Shown here one piece after another: positions 1 through 7,731 of a stretch of 16,085 bases of DNA. The translations under genes were made by a program, and so were the position numbers. Position 1 is the stretch's first letter. Every line of letters begins with the position of its first letter. The notes beneath the pieces were generated by a model, which worked only from the letters and a program-made list of their open reading frames with translations, did not search any database and had not been told where the DNA came from. The DNA lies in contig CAYVUV010000154.1 of assembly GCA_964455095.1 (NCBI GenBank), positions 1-16,085 on the forward strand. The letters run 5' to 3'. The DNA comes from CAYVUV01 sp964455095. Its GTDB lineage: Bacteria > Desulfobacterota > Binatia > HRBIN30 > CADEER01.

Positions 1-2
1 AT

Positions 3-413
3 CCTACCCTGATCGACGGCGCGGTCGAGGAGAGCGTGCGCTGGACCACACCGGTCATCCAGTTCGCCCGCACCGCCACACGCGACTACGCGCTGCGCGG
101 CAAGACGATCCGCGAGGGGCAGTCGGTCTGCCTGTTCTACGCCTCGGGCAATCGCGACGAGGAGGTCTTCGCCGATCCGTTTGCCTTCCGTATCGAGCGC
201 AAACCCAACCCGCACATCGCCTTCGGCATGGGCGAGCATGTCTGCCTCGGCGCCCACCTGGCGCGGCTGGAGCTGCACCACGCGTTCAAACAGCTCAGCG
301 AGCGGCTCGAATCGTGCGAGCTGGTCGGACCGGTCGAGCGCGTCCGCTCCAGCTTCGTCGGCGGCATCAAGCGCGCCCCGATGCGCTGGCACATCGCACC
401 GGGACGGGCCTGA
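3..413 (+). CDS. Cytochrome P450, C-terminal fragment (5' end outside window)
   Basis: This is the last 136 residues of a bacterial class I cytochrome P450, a haem monooxygenase that inserts oxygen into an organic substrate using electrons from a ferredoxin partner. The frame is open from the window edge, so the gene starts upstream. The K-helix ExxR pair is at residues 10-13 of the fragment, an ADPFAF segment (the PERF-like region) follows, and the haem loop FGMGEHVCLG is at residues 74-83 (bases 222-251) with Cys81 as the thiolate ligand. The L-helix LARLE then continues to a normal C-terminus. The substrate cannot be told from this part; the motif style resembles soluble bacterial families such as CYP107/124/125. 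It converges on the secreted protein gene with only 13 bases between the stops. Family assignment is secure, subfamily is not. Confidence 0.93.
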   Translation, partial: PTLIDGAVEESVRWTTPVIQFARTATRDYALRGKTIREGQSVCLFYASGNRDEEVFADPFAFRIERKPNPHIAFGMGEHVCLGAHLARLELHHAFKQLSERLESCELVGPVERVRSSFVGGIKRAPMRWHIAPGRA

Positions 414-419
414 GCGCGC

Positions 420-444
420 CCCAGCGTTACGGCGTGACGCTGGG
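420..444. terminator. Hairpin between two convergent stop codons
   Basis: The arms CCCAGCGTTAC (420-430) and GTGACGCTGGG (434-444) pair over 11 positions, with one G-T wobble and a three-base loop. The hairpin lies just past the P450 stop (411-413) and contains the TAA of the minus-strand gene (427-429). Neither side has a T-tract, so intrinsic termination is uncertain. It may act as a shared transcript 3' end or as a block to exonucleases. Confidence 0.45.
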
Positions 445-3054
445 CGTCGGTGTCGGCGCCTGCGGCGGCTGGGTGGATGGCGCGTCAGCCAGGACCAGCA
501 TGTTGGCCACGTCGGCTGCCGCAAAGCCGTTGGCAAGGATCGGCGTCAGGAAACGGCCCTCGGTGTCTTCCTGCGTCCAGGTGGCGCAGGAAAAGTTCTC
601 CCCGCGCACGCTGATGCTCACCGTGCCGCCCTGGACTGGATCGAGGATCGTCCCAGTCGACAGGGCGGTGGTGAACGAGTTGAAGGAGGTCGACATGGCG
701 TAGGAGATTCGCTGGCAACTGGCGACGGTGCTGAACGATCCGAGGAGCTGGGCATTCCAGTGGGCGAACAAGGTGCCTGCACCCGGACCAGAATCCGATC
801 CCACTCCCGGATGGAGGGTGAATGCGCCGGACGGTTCGGGCCCGTTGCTCTCGTAGGTCGAGAGAATGTCGAACGGCGTCCCGCCGTCACAGTCGATGTG
901 ACCGTGACTCCCGGTCGCGTAGATTTTCATGCAGAGGGTGCTCCCGTCGACGATCTTGAGTCCGACAATCACGTCTTCGAGGAGCTCGAGGGGGGCCTGA
1001 CCGTCGACATCGACGACTCCCGCGTGCAGGTGGAGGAGCGCGGGTAGCCACGGCTCGGCGGAGACATCTATCCCTCCTACGATGCTCGAAAGCAGCGCGC
1101 TGCCCGGCCGCGCGACGCTGAACACGCGCTCGCCCAGCGGCGGCGCAGGCGTCGGGGTCTGAACGACACCGGCTTCCCTGCACAGGCTGACCTGCGATTG
1201 CTTCCCCGCCACGGCGCACGGGTAGATGTCGTCCTGGCGTGCGAACAACGCGGTGGTCAGTACGACGCGCACCGGAGCGCTGCTGCGCGGCAGGGGTATG
1301 TTCAGATGGTTGGTGACGAAGCGGAAGCGGTACACGTTGGGGCGCGAAGTCGGACGCAGTTTCAGGCTGCGCTGGACGCCGGCGTCGGTCACGTCACAGG
1401 TGATGCGCGAGCCCAGGTTGCTCGGGACGACGACGCAGCTGGAAGGTGGCCACGAATGAGTCATCTCGACGCCACCGCCCCCGGCGATGCGCAAGGATAC
1501 CCCCGTGGCGCTGATCTCCTGTTCAAGGCCATCGAAAGGCGGGGTCGCATCGACCAGGCCGCCGACGGAGGCGGCGCCGTTGGGTATGCCGGGCCGTCTG
1601 CCGACACTGGCCTGAAGTCGCACGCGCCGCACTTTCAGGGATCCAGGTGCGGGTTCGGGGGTAGGGGTAGCGGTGTCCATCGGAGTGCGGGTGATCGTTG
1701 GGCTCGACGTTGCGGTTTCGGATGGCCGCGGCGTCAGGGTGGGCGTGGGCGTGAACGTCTCGCATCCGGGGATGGGCAGATGCGCACATTCCCCCGTACC
1801 ATTGCACTCGTCGCTCGTGCACTCCAACCCGTCTTCAAGACACGCGGTGCCGCTGGCCGAAGCAAGGCACTGCGCGCTTGCTTCGTCACACCGGTCGTTG
1901 CAGACGACCGCCGAACACGGGTTGCCGAGGTGAAATGAGCAACTTCCATTTCTGCAGCCGTCGCTCCCGTTGCAGAATATCCCGTCGTCGCAGGAATCGA
2001 AGGAATTGCGGTGGATGCAGGCCCCTACACCGTCGCACTGATCACTTGTACAGACGTTGCCGTCGTCCGTACACGGGAGACCGCTAGGCGCTGCGCAGTT
2101 GTCCGCGTTCTCGTTGCACAGGTTGTTGCATGCGGTGCCGCCAGTGCATGGATCGCCGGTATGGGTGGTGCAGCCACCTATGGAGCAGGAATCGGGACCA
2201 TTGCAGAACAGCCCGTCATCGCAGCTTGTGCCGTTCAGGATCTCACACGAGGACGGTTGTCCCGCGCACTGGTAGCAGGGCTCGATTCGGCAGTCGCGGT
2301 CACAGCCGTCACCGGAAATCAAGTTGCCGTCGTCGCAGGCGTTCCCGGCATCGAGCACGCCGTTGCCACACTTCGGGTCGGGAACGTAGATCGCGACGCG
2401 CAGGGCGGTGAGGGGCGCTGTGAGCGTACACGAGCCTATCGGCCCCGGTGGGCCCCACACCGCTTCATAGGTATGCGCGGAGCTATTGGCCCCGACGTAG
2501 AAGATCTTGTCGTTCGCGGCATTTGCCGCGTAGATGTCGTCGCACACTCCCAGTCCGCCGCCCGGCCGACCGCAGAAGCAGACTACCTGGTTCGTCGTGT
2601 GCCAGCCGAGCCTGAGGGCGCCGGAGCCGCAGCTCAGTCCGGGGTTGTCCAGAAGGCCCTCGCCTTCTTGGCGATTGGTTCGATAGGTGCGGCCTTGGCG
2701 CGGGAAACAGCCCTCGACGCTTTGGAACAGACGCGCCCCCGCGATCAGCGCGCCGCTCGCGTCGTCGAAAACACGCACGAACAAGACGCCATTCATCTGA
2801 ACGGCGCAATCGTTCTGCCAGTCCCATCGCACATCGTCGATGGCCGTATTCCTGAAGCCAGCGCACTGCACGAAGCCTTCGGGTGGGCTGGCGTCGACGA
2901 ACGCCGCGGCGGGATTCAGCGTGGTACCGACGGGATTGCAGTCTGTCAGCGACCCATAGAGACACGCGGCATTCGCAGCTTGAGCCCCGCTCAACCAGAG
3001 CGCCGCCACGCCAGGAAGACACGCTCTTCCCCAACCCCTGGAGCTCAACCCCAT
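427..3054 (-). CDS. Secreted modular cysteine-rich protein with Thr-Pro linkers
   Basis: The product is an 875-residue exported protein of unknown function. A basic N-terminus, a hydrophobic core and an AQA/ANA-A site around residues 26-30 make a Sec signal peptide. Residues 31-225 form a Cys-containing domain I do not recognise. Residues 229-262 match the myxococcal cysteine-rich repeat (DUF4215 type, CGNGVLD...CDDGN...GDGCD...C). Residues 277-431 are two tandem copies of a 77-residue Cys-rich unit. A Thr-Pro linker covers about 434-470, a beta-rich domain about 471-640, a short TPTPAPP linker follows, and a second beta-rich domain containing IDCDGGTP runs to about 858. The protein then ends in another Pro-Thr linker with no module or anchor after it. 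Many cysteines imply disulfides and an extracytoplasmic location. The start has a good Shine-Dalgarno (GGGGAGG, about five bases away) and a candidate promoter. A surface or adhesion role is only a guess. Confidence 0.88.
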   Translation of the reverse strand: MGLSSRGWGRACLPGVAALWLSGAQAANAACLYGSLTDCNPVGTTLNPAAAFVDASPPEGFVQCAGFRNTAIDDVRWDWQNDCAVQMNGVLFVRVFDDASGALIAGARLFQSVEGCFPRQGRTYRTNRQEGEGLLDNPGLSCGSGALRLGWHTTNQVVCFCGRPGGGLGVCDDIYAANAANDKIFYVGANSSAHTYEAVWGPPGPIGSCTLTAPLTALRVAIYVPDPKCGNGVLDAGNACDDGNLISGDGCDRDCRIEPCYQCAGQPSSCEILNGTSCDDGLFCNGPDSCSIGGCTTHTGDPCTGGTACNNLCNENADNCAAPSGLPCTDDGNVCTSDQCDGVGACIHRNSFDSCDDGIFCNGSDGCRNGSCSFHLGNPCSAVVCNDRCDEASAQCLASASGTACLEDGLECTSDECNGTGECAHLPIPGCETFTPTPTLTPRPSETATSSPTITRTPMDTATPTPEPAPGSLKVRRVRLQASVGRRPGIPNGAASVGGLVDATPPFDGLEQEISATGVSLRIAGGGGVEMTHSWPPSSCVVVPSNLGSRITCDVTDAGVQRSLKLRPTSRPNVYRFRFVTNHLNIPLPRSSAPVRVVLTTALFARQDDIYPCAVAGKQSQVSLCREAGVVQTPTPAPPLGERVFSVARPGSALLSSIVGGIDVSAEPWLPALLHLHAGVVDVDGQAPLELLEDVIVGLKIVDGSTLCMKIYATGSHGHIDCDGGTPFDILSTYESNGPEPSGAFTLHPGVGSDSGPGAGTLFAHWNAQLLGSFSTVASCQRISYAMSTSFNSFTTALSTGTILDPVQGGTVSISVRGENFSCATWTQEDTEGRFLTPILANGFAAADVANMLVLADAPSTQPPQAPTPTPSVTP
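1762..2226 (-). repeat. Two tandem 77-residue cysteine-rich units inside the secreted protein
   Basis: Unit A is residues 277-353 (bases 1996-2226) and unit B is residues 354-431 (bases 1762-1995). Both begin SCDDG-[LI]-FCNG, pass through a G-[DN]-PC step, a second CN-x(2)-C pair and a C-TSD-x-C-[DN]-G-x-G-x-C segment, in the same order and with nearly the same spacing. The cysteines are conserved and the residues between them have drifted, so this is an old internal duplication and not a recent DNA repeat. Confidence 0.8.
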
Positions 3055-3082
3055 CGCGGCCTCCCCTCGCCAGTGTGCCGTG

Positions 3083-3112
3083 ACTATCTTGGCATCGGCC
3101 CGCGTTAGTCAA
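3083..3112 (-). promoter_or_regulatory. Candidate sigma-70 promoter of the secreted protein gene
   Basis: Read on the minus strand, TTGACT (bases 3107-3112) and GATAGT (bases 3083-3088) are separated by 18 bases. They match the consensus boxes at five and four of six positions. Transcription would begin near 3076, about 20 bases before the ATG at 3054, leaving room for the GGGGAGG ribosome site. This is a motif match only. Confidence 0.45.
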
Positions 3113-3138
3113 TGCGGGTAAACCCTTGCCGCGATGTG

Positions 3139-3179
3139 CTGTCCTGATGGACAGGAGATCAATCGTGCACGCGCACGAT
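3139..3179 (-). terminator. Two adjacent hairpins at the end of the thioesterase gene
   Basis: Perfect arms CTGTCC (3139-3144) and GGACAG (3149-3154) around a four-base loop lie five bases past the thioesterase stop. A second perfect stem, ATCGTGC (3162-3168) with GCACGAT (3173-3179), spans its last codons. There is no following T-tract on the minus strand. They may separate thioesterase transcription from the secreted protein gene downstream, which has its own promoter candidate. Confidence 0.35.
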
Positions 3180-3956
3180 CAGTGACTGACTGCCGGTGGC
3201 GAGCAGGCGGCCGCTCTCGCTCCACAGGTGCACCAGGCCGTGGCCGAAACCGTTGGCGATGCCGTGTACCTGGATGTCGCACAGGACCCAATCGGTCGGC
3301 GCGAGGTCGACGATGCGCAGTGTGTTGTCGAGGCTGTTGCCGCCGGCCCAGCGGCCGAGGGCCTGGCCGATGCCGGAGGGCACCCAGTCGGCGATGATGG
3401 CCAGCCCGGCCGGCGAGCGGTCGAGCTCGCGCGGCAGGCGGATCCACAGCGCCGAGCGGCCGTCAGTGCTGGGCGTGCCGTCGCGGCTGGCGCCGTAGCG
3501 ACCGCGCGCGACGCGCATCTCGACCTGGTCGTGGATGGTGCCTTCGGTATTCGGGAACGGCGGCGCCAGCGGGCAGTCGGCAGGCGCCGGGACATCAGGC
3601 ATCGTCGGCCACTGCCCCGACAGGTCGAGCGGCCGGCTACCGAGCGCCGCGTTGACGGTGAAGATCTCTCGATCGCCGACATGCGCGACGACGCGCGCCT
3701 GCGTGCTGTGCTTGCCGCTCACCGGCACGATGACGTCGAGGTCGAGGACGGCGGGCGGCTTGGCGTACGACAGGTACTGCGCCGTCGCCCACACCAACGG
3801 CCGGCCCGTGGTGCCCTCGAGCGCGGTAACCGCCGCGGCCAGCCCGCAGCCGCCGAACAGAAACTCCTCCCGCACGCACAGCTTGCGCTGAATGGGCAGG
3901 TACCAACGATGCGGATTGTGCGTGGCCCGCAGGCCGAGAAACTCCTGTGCGTTCAT
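3159..3956 (-). CDS. TesB-like acyl-CoA thioesterase (double hotdog)
   Basis: This 265-residue protein looks like an acyl-CoA thioesterase, which hydrolyses acyl-CoA to free acid and CoA in the cytoplasm. The first hotdog half has FGGCGLAAAVTALE (residues 34-47) and the QYLSYAKPP strand (60-68). The second half has NSLDN (207-211), a DWVL strand (222-225), HGIANGFGHG (231-240) and LLATGSQSLIVR (251-262). Asp210 and Gln257 align with E. coli TesB catalytic Asp204 and Gln278. The TesB Thr228 position appears to be His231, which I recall as usual in the actinobacterial-style subfamily. I chose ATG at 3956 because AGGGA lies about ten bases upstream; a GTG ten codons further out (3986) has no ribosome site. 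It is 47 bases past the GAF kinase gene on the same strand but is not obviously linked in function. Confidence 0.85.
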   Translation of the reverse strand: MNAQEFLGLRATHNPHRWYLPIQRKLCVREEFLFGGCGLAAAVTALEGTTGRPLVWATAQYLSYAKPPAVLDLDVIVPVSGKHSTQARVVAHVGDREIFTVNAALGSRPLDLSGQWPTMPDVPAPADCPLAPPFPNTEGTIHDQVEMRVARGRYGASRDGTPSTDGRSALWIRLPRELDRSPAGLAIIADWVPSGIGQALGRWAGGNSLDNTLRIVDLAPTDWVLCDIQVHGIANGFGHGLVHLWSESGRLLATGSQSLIVRVHD

Positions 3957-4003
3957 GACGTCTTGATCCCTACCTGGCGCTGGCACGCAGGAGAAGCCGG
4001 GGG

Positions 4004-5422
4004 TCAGGCAGGCGCTCCCACCCCCGGGCGGGGAAGCACGACGATCACTTCCGTGTACTCGCCTTCCTCGCTCTCGATGCGCAGCTCGCCGCGGTGTTGG
4101 TGGGCGAGGATGTCGTTGGCGATCGAGAGGCCGAGGCCGGCGCCGATGCCGGCGGGCTTGGTCGTGAAGAAGGGTTCGAGAACCCGTTCGCGCAGATTGG
4201 ACGGGATGCCGTCGCCGTTGTCGCGGACGCGCAGCTCGACGCGGTCTGGCAGCGCGCGGCTGGTGATGCGCAGCGCGGGGACGAACGGCGGGCCGAGGCG
4301 GCGGAGCTTCTCGACGACGGCAAAGCAGCCGTTGTTGGCGATGTTGTAGAGCGCGCGGCTGACGTCGCGCGGAACGAGGTCGACCAGACCGACCGCCGCG
4401 TCCAGCGCGCGCTCGATGCTGATCTCCGCCGCCGGGTCCGGCCCGCGCACAGTTTGGGCTGCCCGCGCCACGGCGTCCGTGAAGAGCTGATTCAAGTCCG
4501 ACGGCTGCGGCGCGCCGGGCTTGTCCGGCGTGTGTTGAAGCATCGCGGTGACGATGCCGTCGGCGCGTCCACTGTGCTCGCGGATGCGCGCCAGGTTCTG
4601 TTGCAGGTCGTCCAGCGCGGCGCGGGCGTCGGCGTCCGCGGGCAGGGCTTCGAGCCCGACGCGGACCTCGTCGATCAGATCGGCGCTGAGCTCGGCGAAG
4701 TTGGCGACGAAGTTGAGCGGGTTCTTGAGCTCGTGCGCGATGCCGGCGGTCAGGCCGCCGAGGGCGGCGAGCTTCTCCTGCGCGACCAGCTGCGCCTGCG
4801 TCTCGGCCAGGACCCGGTTCTTCTCCTGCAGCTCGGCGGTTCGCTCTTCGACGCGCCGTTCGAGCTCAGCGGCCGCGGCCTTGATCTCGGCGTAGAGTTG
4901 CGCGTTGTCGATCGCCACGGCGACGCTCCCGGCGAGGGCGCCGAGGAAGGCGAGGTCGCCGTCGGTGAAGGCGCCGCCATGCAACGGGTTCAGCACCTGC
5001 AGGACGCCGATCGCGCCGCGGCGCCCGGTGAGGGGAGCGGAGAGCATGGCGCGCGTGGTCAACTGCGTGCGCCGATCGACGCCGCCGTAGAAGCGCGGGT
5101 CGTTCGCGACGTCGTCGACGCGCAATGGCTGCCCGTCGCGCAGCACGGCGCCGGCGATGCCGCGGTCGGCGGGAAAGCGCAGCTGGCGCAGCTCGGCGGC
5201 GACGGTAGGATCCTCGTCCGCGACGTAGGGGAAGTGCAGCTCGTTGCGGACCGGATCGAACAGCAACACGGCCGCGCCCTCGGCGCGGAGGACCTCGCGG
5301 CACTGGCGCAGCACGAGCGGAATCAGCTCGTCGAGATCGAGCCGCGCCGCAAACGCGCAGCCGAGCTCGTAAAGCAGCTGCGCCCGCTCAGCTGGAGCGC
5401 TCTGCGCGGGGGAATCACTCAT
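4004..5422 (-). CDS. Soluble GAF-domain sensor histidine kinase
   Basis: The product is a 472-residue cytoplasmic sensor kinase. Residues about 12-172 are a GAF domain, a small-molecule, redox or light input module whose ligand is unknown. Residues about 173-216 are a charged coiled coil. The HisKA H-box is IAHELKNPLNF with phospho-acceptor His230. The ATPase domain has the N-box NIANNG (360-365), the G1 box DNGDGIP (401-407) and FFTTKPAGIGAGLGLS (418-433). No membrane segment and no receiver domain are present. ATG at 5422 overlaps the stop of the upstream kinase gene in an ATGA, which implies translational coupling. Its kinase core closely resembles that of the upstream kinase, so the two look like paralogues. 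An upstream in-frame extension exists but would lie inside the other kinase gene and was not used. Confidence 0.93.
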   Translation of the reverse strand: MSDSPAQSAPAERAQLLYELGCAFAARLDLDELIPLVLRQCREVLRAEGAAVLLFDPVRNELHFPYVADEDPTVAAELRQLRFPADRGIAGAVLRDGQPLRVDDVANDPRFYGGVDRRTQLTTRAMLSAPLTGRRGAIGVLQVLNPLHGGAFTDGDLAFLGALAGSVAVAIDNAQLYAEIKAAAAELERRVEERTAELQEKNRVLAETQAQLVAQEKLAALGGLTAGIAHELKNPLNFVANFAELSADLIDEVRVGLEALPADADARAALDDLQQNLARIREHSGRADGIVTAMLQHTPDKPGAPQPSDLNQLFTDAVARAAQTVRGPDPAAEISIERALDAAVGLVDLVPRDVSRALYNIANNGCFAVVEKLRRLGPPFVPALRITSRALPDRVELRVRDNGDGIPSNLRERVLEPFFTTKPAGIGAGLGLSIANDILAHQHRGELRIESEEGEYTEVIVVLPRPGVGAPA

Positions 5423-7605
5423 AGGGGTTCCGCTGGACTCAGCACCGCGCCACGGCGGGGAGCGGTCGCGGGCAGGACGATGATGAATTCGGCGTACTGC
5501 CCTTCCTGCGATTCGACGCGTAGCTCGCCGCGATGCTGCTGCACGACGATGTCGTGGCTGATCGACAGGCCGAGCCCGGTGCCGACGCCGGCCGGCTTGG
5601 TGGTGAAGAAGGGGTTGAAGATCTTCTCGCACACGGCGGGCGGCATGCCGTCGCCGTTGTCGCGAATGCGGATCTCGACCCCATCGCCGAGCCGCGTGGT
5701 AGTAATCCGTACCTCGGGAGCGAACGCTTCGCCCAGTCGCCGGCGCTTCTGGTCGGCGGCGTAACAGGCGTTGTTGACGATGTTGAGGATGACGCGGCCG
5801 AGGTCCTCGCGCACGACGGCGACGCCGCCGACCGCCGGATCGTAGTCGCTGTTCAGCGCGACGTTGAAGGTCGAGTCCTGGGCGCGCAGCCCGTGGTAGG
5901 CGAGGGCGACGTACTCGGCCAGCAGGGCGTTGAGATCGACCGGCTCGGGCTGGCCGGAGGCGCCGCGCGAGTGTTGCAGCATGCCGTGCACGATGCTGTC
6001 GGCGCGCTTGCCGTGCTGATTGATCTTGGCGACGTTCTGGCGCAGGTCGGCGAGAATGTCCTCGATATACTGACGCTCGGCGGGAGCGACCTGGGCAAGC
6101 GGCGCCGCCAGCGCCTGACCGAGCTCAGCCGTCAGCTCGGTCGACAGCTCGGCAAAGTTGTTGACGAAGTTGAGCGGGTTCTTGATCTCGTGCGCGATGC
6201 CGGCGGTGAGCGCGCCGAGCGAGGCGAGCTTCTCCTGCGTGACCAGCTGCTGCTGCATGGCGCGCAATTGCTCCAGCGTCGTTTCGAGCGCGTCGTTCTT
6301 GTCGCGCAGCTCGTGCGTGCGCTCGTCGACCTTGTGCTCCAGCGTGCGACTGTACTCGGCGATGCGCTCCTCGGCGCGCTTGCACTCCGCCGCCAGCGCC
6401 AGCGCTTCCTGCGCGGCGCGCTCGCGCGCTTCGGACGTCGCCTGCAGGTCGCTGATGTACTGCTTCAACTCGTGCTGCATGCGGGCGAAGGCGGCGGTGA
6501 GGCGGCCGACCTCGTCGCGCGAGTGGACGGCGGGCAGCGCGCCGTCGAGCCGGCCGCGCGCGATTTCGTCGCTGGCAGCGGCGAGGGCCGCGAGCGGGCG
6601 CGTGATCGACCGCGCCACGGCGACGACGACGAGGAGCAGAAAGAGCGCCCCCGCCGCGCCGAGTGCGAGCACGACGCGATTGAGCTGCTCGACGTCGGCC
6701 ATCAGCTCGTCCTGCGGGAACAGCGCCCCCAGCGACCAGCCGCTGGCCGGCACCGGGGCGTAGGCCATCCAACAGCGCCCCTGGGAAGTCAGGCAGCTGG
6801 TCGGCACGAAGCCGGACTCGCCGGCGACCATTGCTCGGCCGATGTCGCGCAAACCCGCTTCGCCGCGTGCCGCGGCGAGGCTGAAGATGGTCTCGTGCAA
6901 GACCAGCTGGCGCTGCGGATGCGTGACGATGACACCGGTCTTGGAGATGAGGAAGGCGTAGCCGCTGGTGGAGATGTGCACCGATGAGACGATCGCCTTC
7001 AGCCAGTCGAGTGAGAGGTCGGCGGTGATCACGCCGCGCAAGCGTCGCGCGCCGTCGCGTCGGTCGTAGAAGGGCACCGAGTACGTCGTCATCAGCGTCT
7101 CGCCGCCGCCTTCGTCGAAGTAGGGCTGGCTCCACAGCGGGGCGCCGGCTGCGCTCGGGGTCTGGTACCAATCCATGGAAAAATAGTGGTACTTCGGATT
7201 GCCCAGCTGCGTCGCCTGGATGACGCCGTCGCGGCGGAAGAAGTAGGGCGCGAAGTACTCGGCAGAGGGATCGAAGGCATAGGGCTCGAACGCCGCGGTA
7301 GTGCCGTACATCTCCGGGTTGCGCTCGAGCGCGGCGCGCAACAGGCGCGCCACCGTCTCGGCGTCGTAGTCGGTTTGCTCCAGCGCGTCGGCCAGCGTGG
7401 CCGGGATCTTCTCGGTCGCCGCCAGAACCGCTTGCACGCGGTTCACCGTCGACAGGGTGAGGTTGCGCGCGCTGTCCTCGATGTTGCGCTCCAGGGTGCG
7501 GCGCGAGAAGCGGTAGCTGTAGCCGGACATCAGGGTCAGCACGAGCATGCCGCCGGCCACGATGAGCAGACTGAGCTTGAAGGCGAGGCCGTGGCGGTCG
7601 ATCAT
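5419..7605 (-). CDS. Membrane sensor histidine kinase, Cache-like sensor plus HAMP
   Basis: The product is a 728-residue inner-membrane sensor kinase. Membrane segment 1 is residues about 11-29. The extracytoplasmic region, about 30-310, looks like a double Cache sensor: WYQTPSAAGAPLWSQPYFD, a VPFYDRRDG strand, GVITADLSLDWL and a GYAFLISKTGVIVTHPQ strand. Membrane segment 2 is about 311-331, HAMP about 333-384 and a coiled coil about 385-455. The kinase core has His472 in IAHEIKNPLNF, the N-box NIVNNA (608-613), G1 DNGDGMP (649-655) and FFTTKPAGVGTGLGLS (666-681). ATG at 7605 was chosen because GGAGGG sits six bases upstream and the first membrane helix follows directly. It heads a two-gene unit with the GAF kinase. 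The partner response regulator is not in the window, and the ligand is unknown; Cache domains often bind amino or carboxylic acids. Confidence 0.93.
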   Translation of the reverse strand: MIDRHGLAFKLSLLIVAGGMLVLTLMSGYSYRFSRRTLERNIEDSARNLTLSTVNRVQAVLAATEKIPATLADALEQTDYDAETVARLLRAALERNPEMYGTTAAFEPYAFDPSAEYFAPYFFRRDGVIQATQLGNPKYHYFSMDWYQTPSAAGAPLWSQPYFDEGGGETLMTTYSVPFYDRRDGARRLRGVITADLSLDWLKAIVSSVHISTSGYAFLISKTGVIVTHPQRQLVLHETIFSLAAARGEAGLRDIGRAMVAGESGFVPTSCLTSQGRCWMAYAPVPASGWSLGALFPQDELMADVEQLNRVVLALGAAGALFLLLVVVAVARSITRPLAALAAASDEIARGRLDGALPAVHSRDEVGRLTAAFARMQHELKQYISDLQATSEARERAAQEALALAAECKRAEERIAEYSRTLEHKVDERTHELRDKNDALETTLEQLRAMQQQLVTQEKLASLGALTAGIAHEIKNPLNFVNNFAELSTELTAELGQALAAPLAQVAPAERQYIEDILADLRQNVAKINQHGKRADSIVHGMLQHSRGASGQPEPVDLNALLAEYVALAYHGLRAQDSTFNVALNSDYDPAVGGVAVVREDLGRVILNIVNNACYAADQKRRRLGEAFAPEVRITTTRLGDGVEIRIRDNGDGMPPAVCEKIFNPFFTTKPAGVGTGLGLSISHDIVVQQHRGELRVESQEGQYAEFIIVLPATAPRRGAVLSPAEPL

Positions 7606-7731
7606 CGCCGTCCCTCCATAGCGCACCGGGCCCGAGGCGATAAACGGTCCGCCACACCCCGGCGGGTGATTTCGCCTATCCAACCCGCGGGGGCTGCGCT
7701 ATAGCAATGCCCGAGTTGCAGGGAGGTGACC

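Noticed and set aside
1645..1755. Possible DNA repeat or minisatellite in the Thr-Pro linker
   Set aside because: The bases are only loosely repetitive and the repetition follows the amino-acid pattern; it is a protein linker, not an array.
2011..3108. 365-codon plus-strand frame opposite the secreted protein
   Set aside because: It overlaps the Cys-rich exported protein, which has a signal peptide and known modules; the plus frame has neither.
3957..3986. Ten-codon longer start for the thioesterase (GTG at 3986)
   Set aside because: There is no ribosome site before it, whereas ATG at 3956 has AGGGA upstream.
4094..6987. Long plus-strand open frames opposite the two histidine kinases (556 and 484 codons)
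   Set aside because: The minus-strand kinases have complete motifs and ribosome sites. The plus-strand frames are mirror images with no recognisable domain.
7606..7731. Promoters in the divergent region between kinase and 186-aa genes
   Set aside because: I saw fragments such as TATAGC and TTGCTA but no pair of boxes with sensible spacing on either strand.
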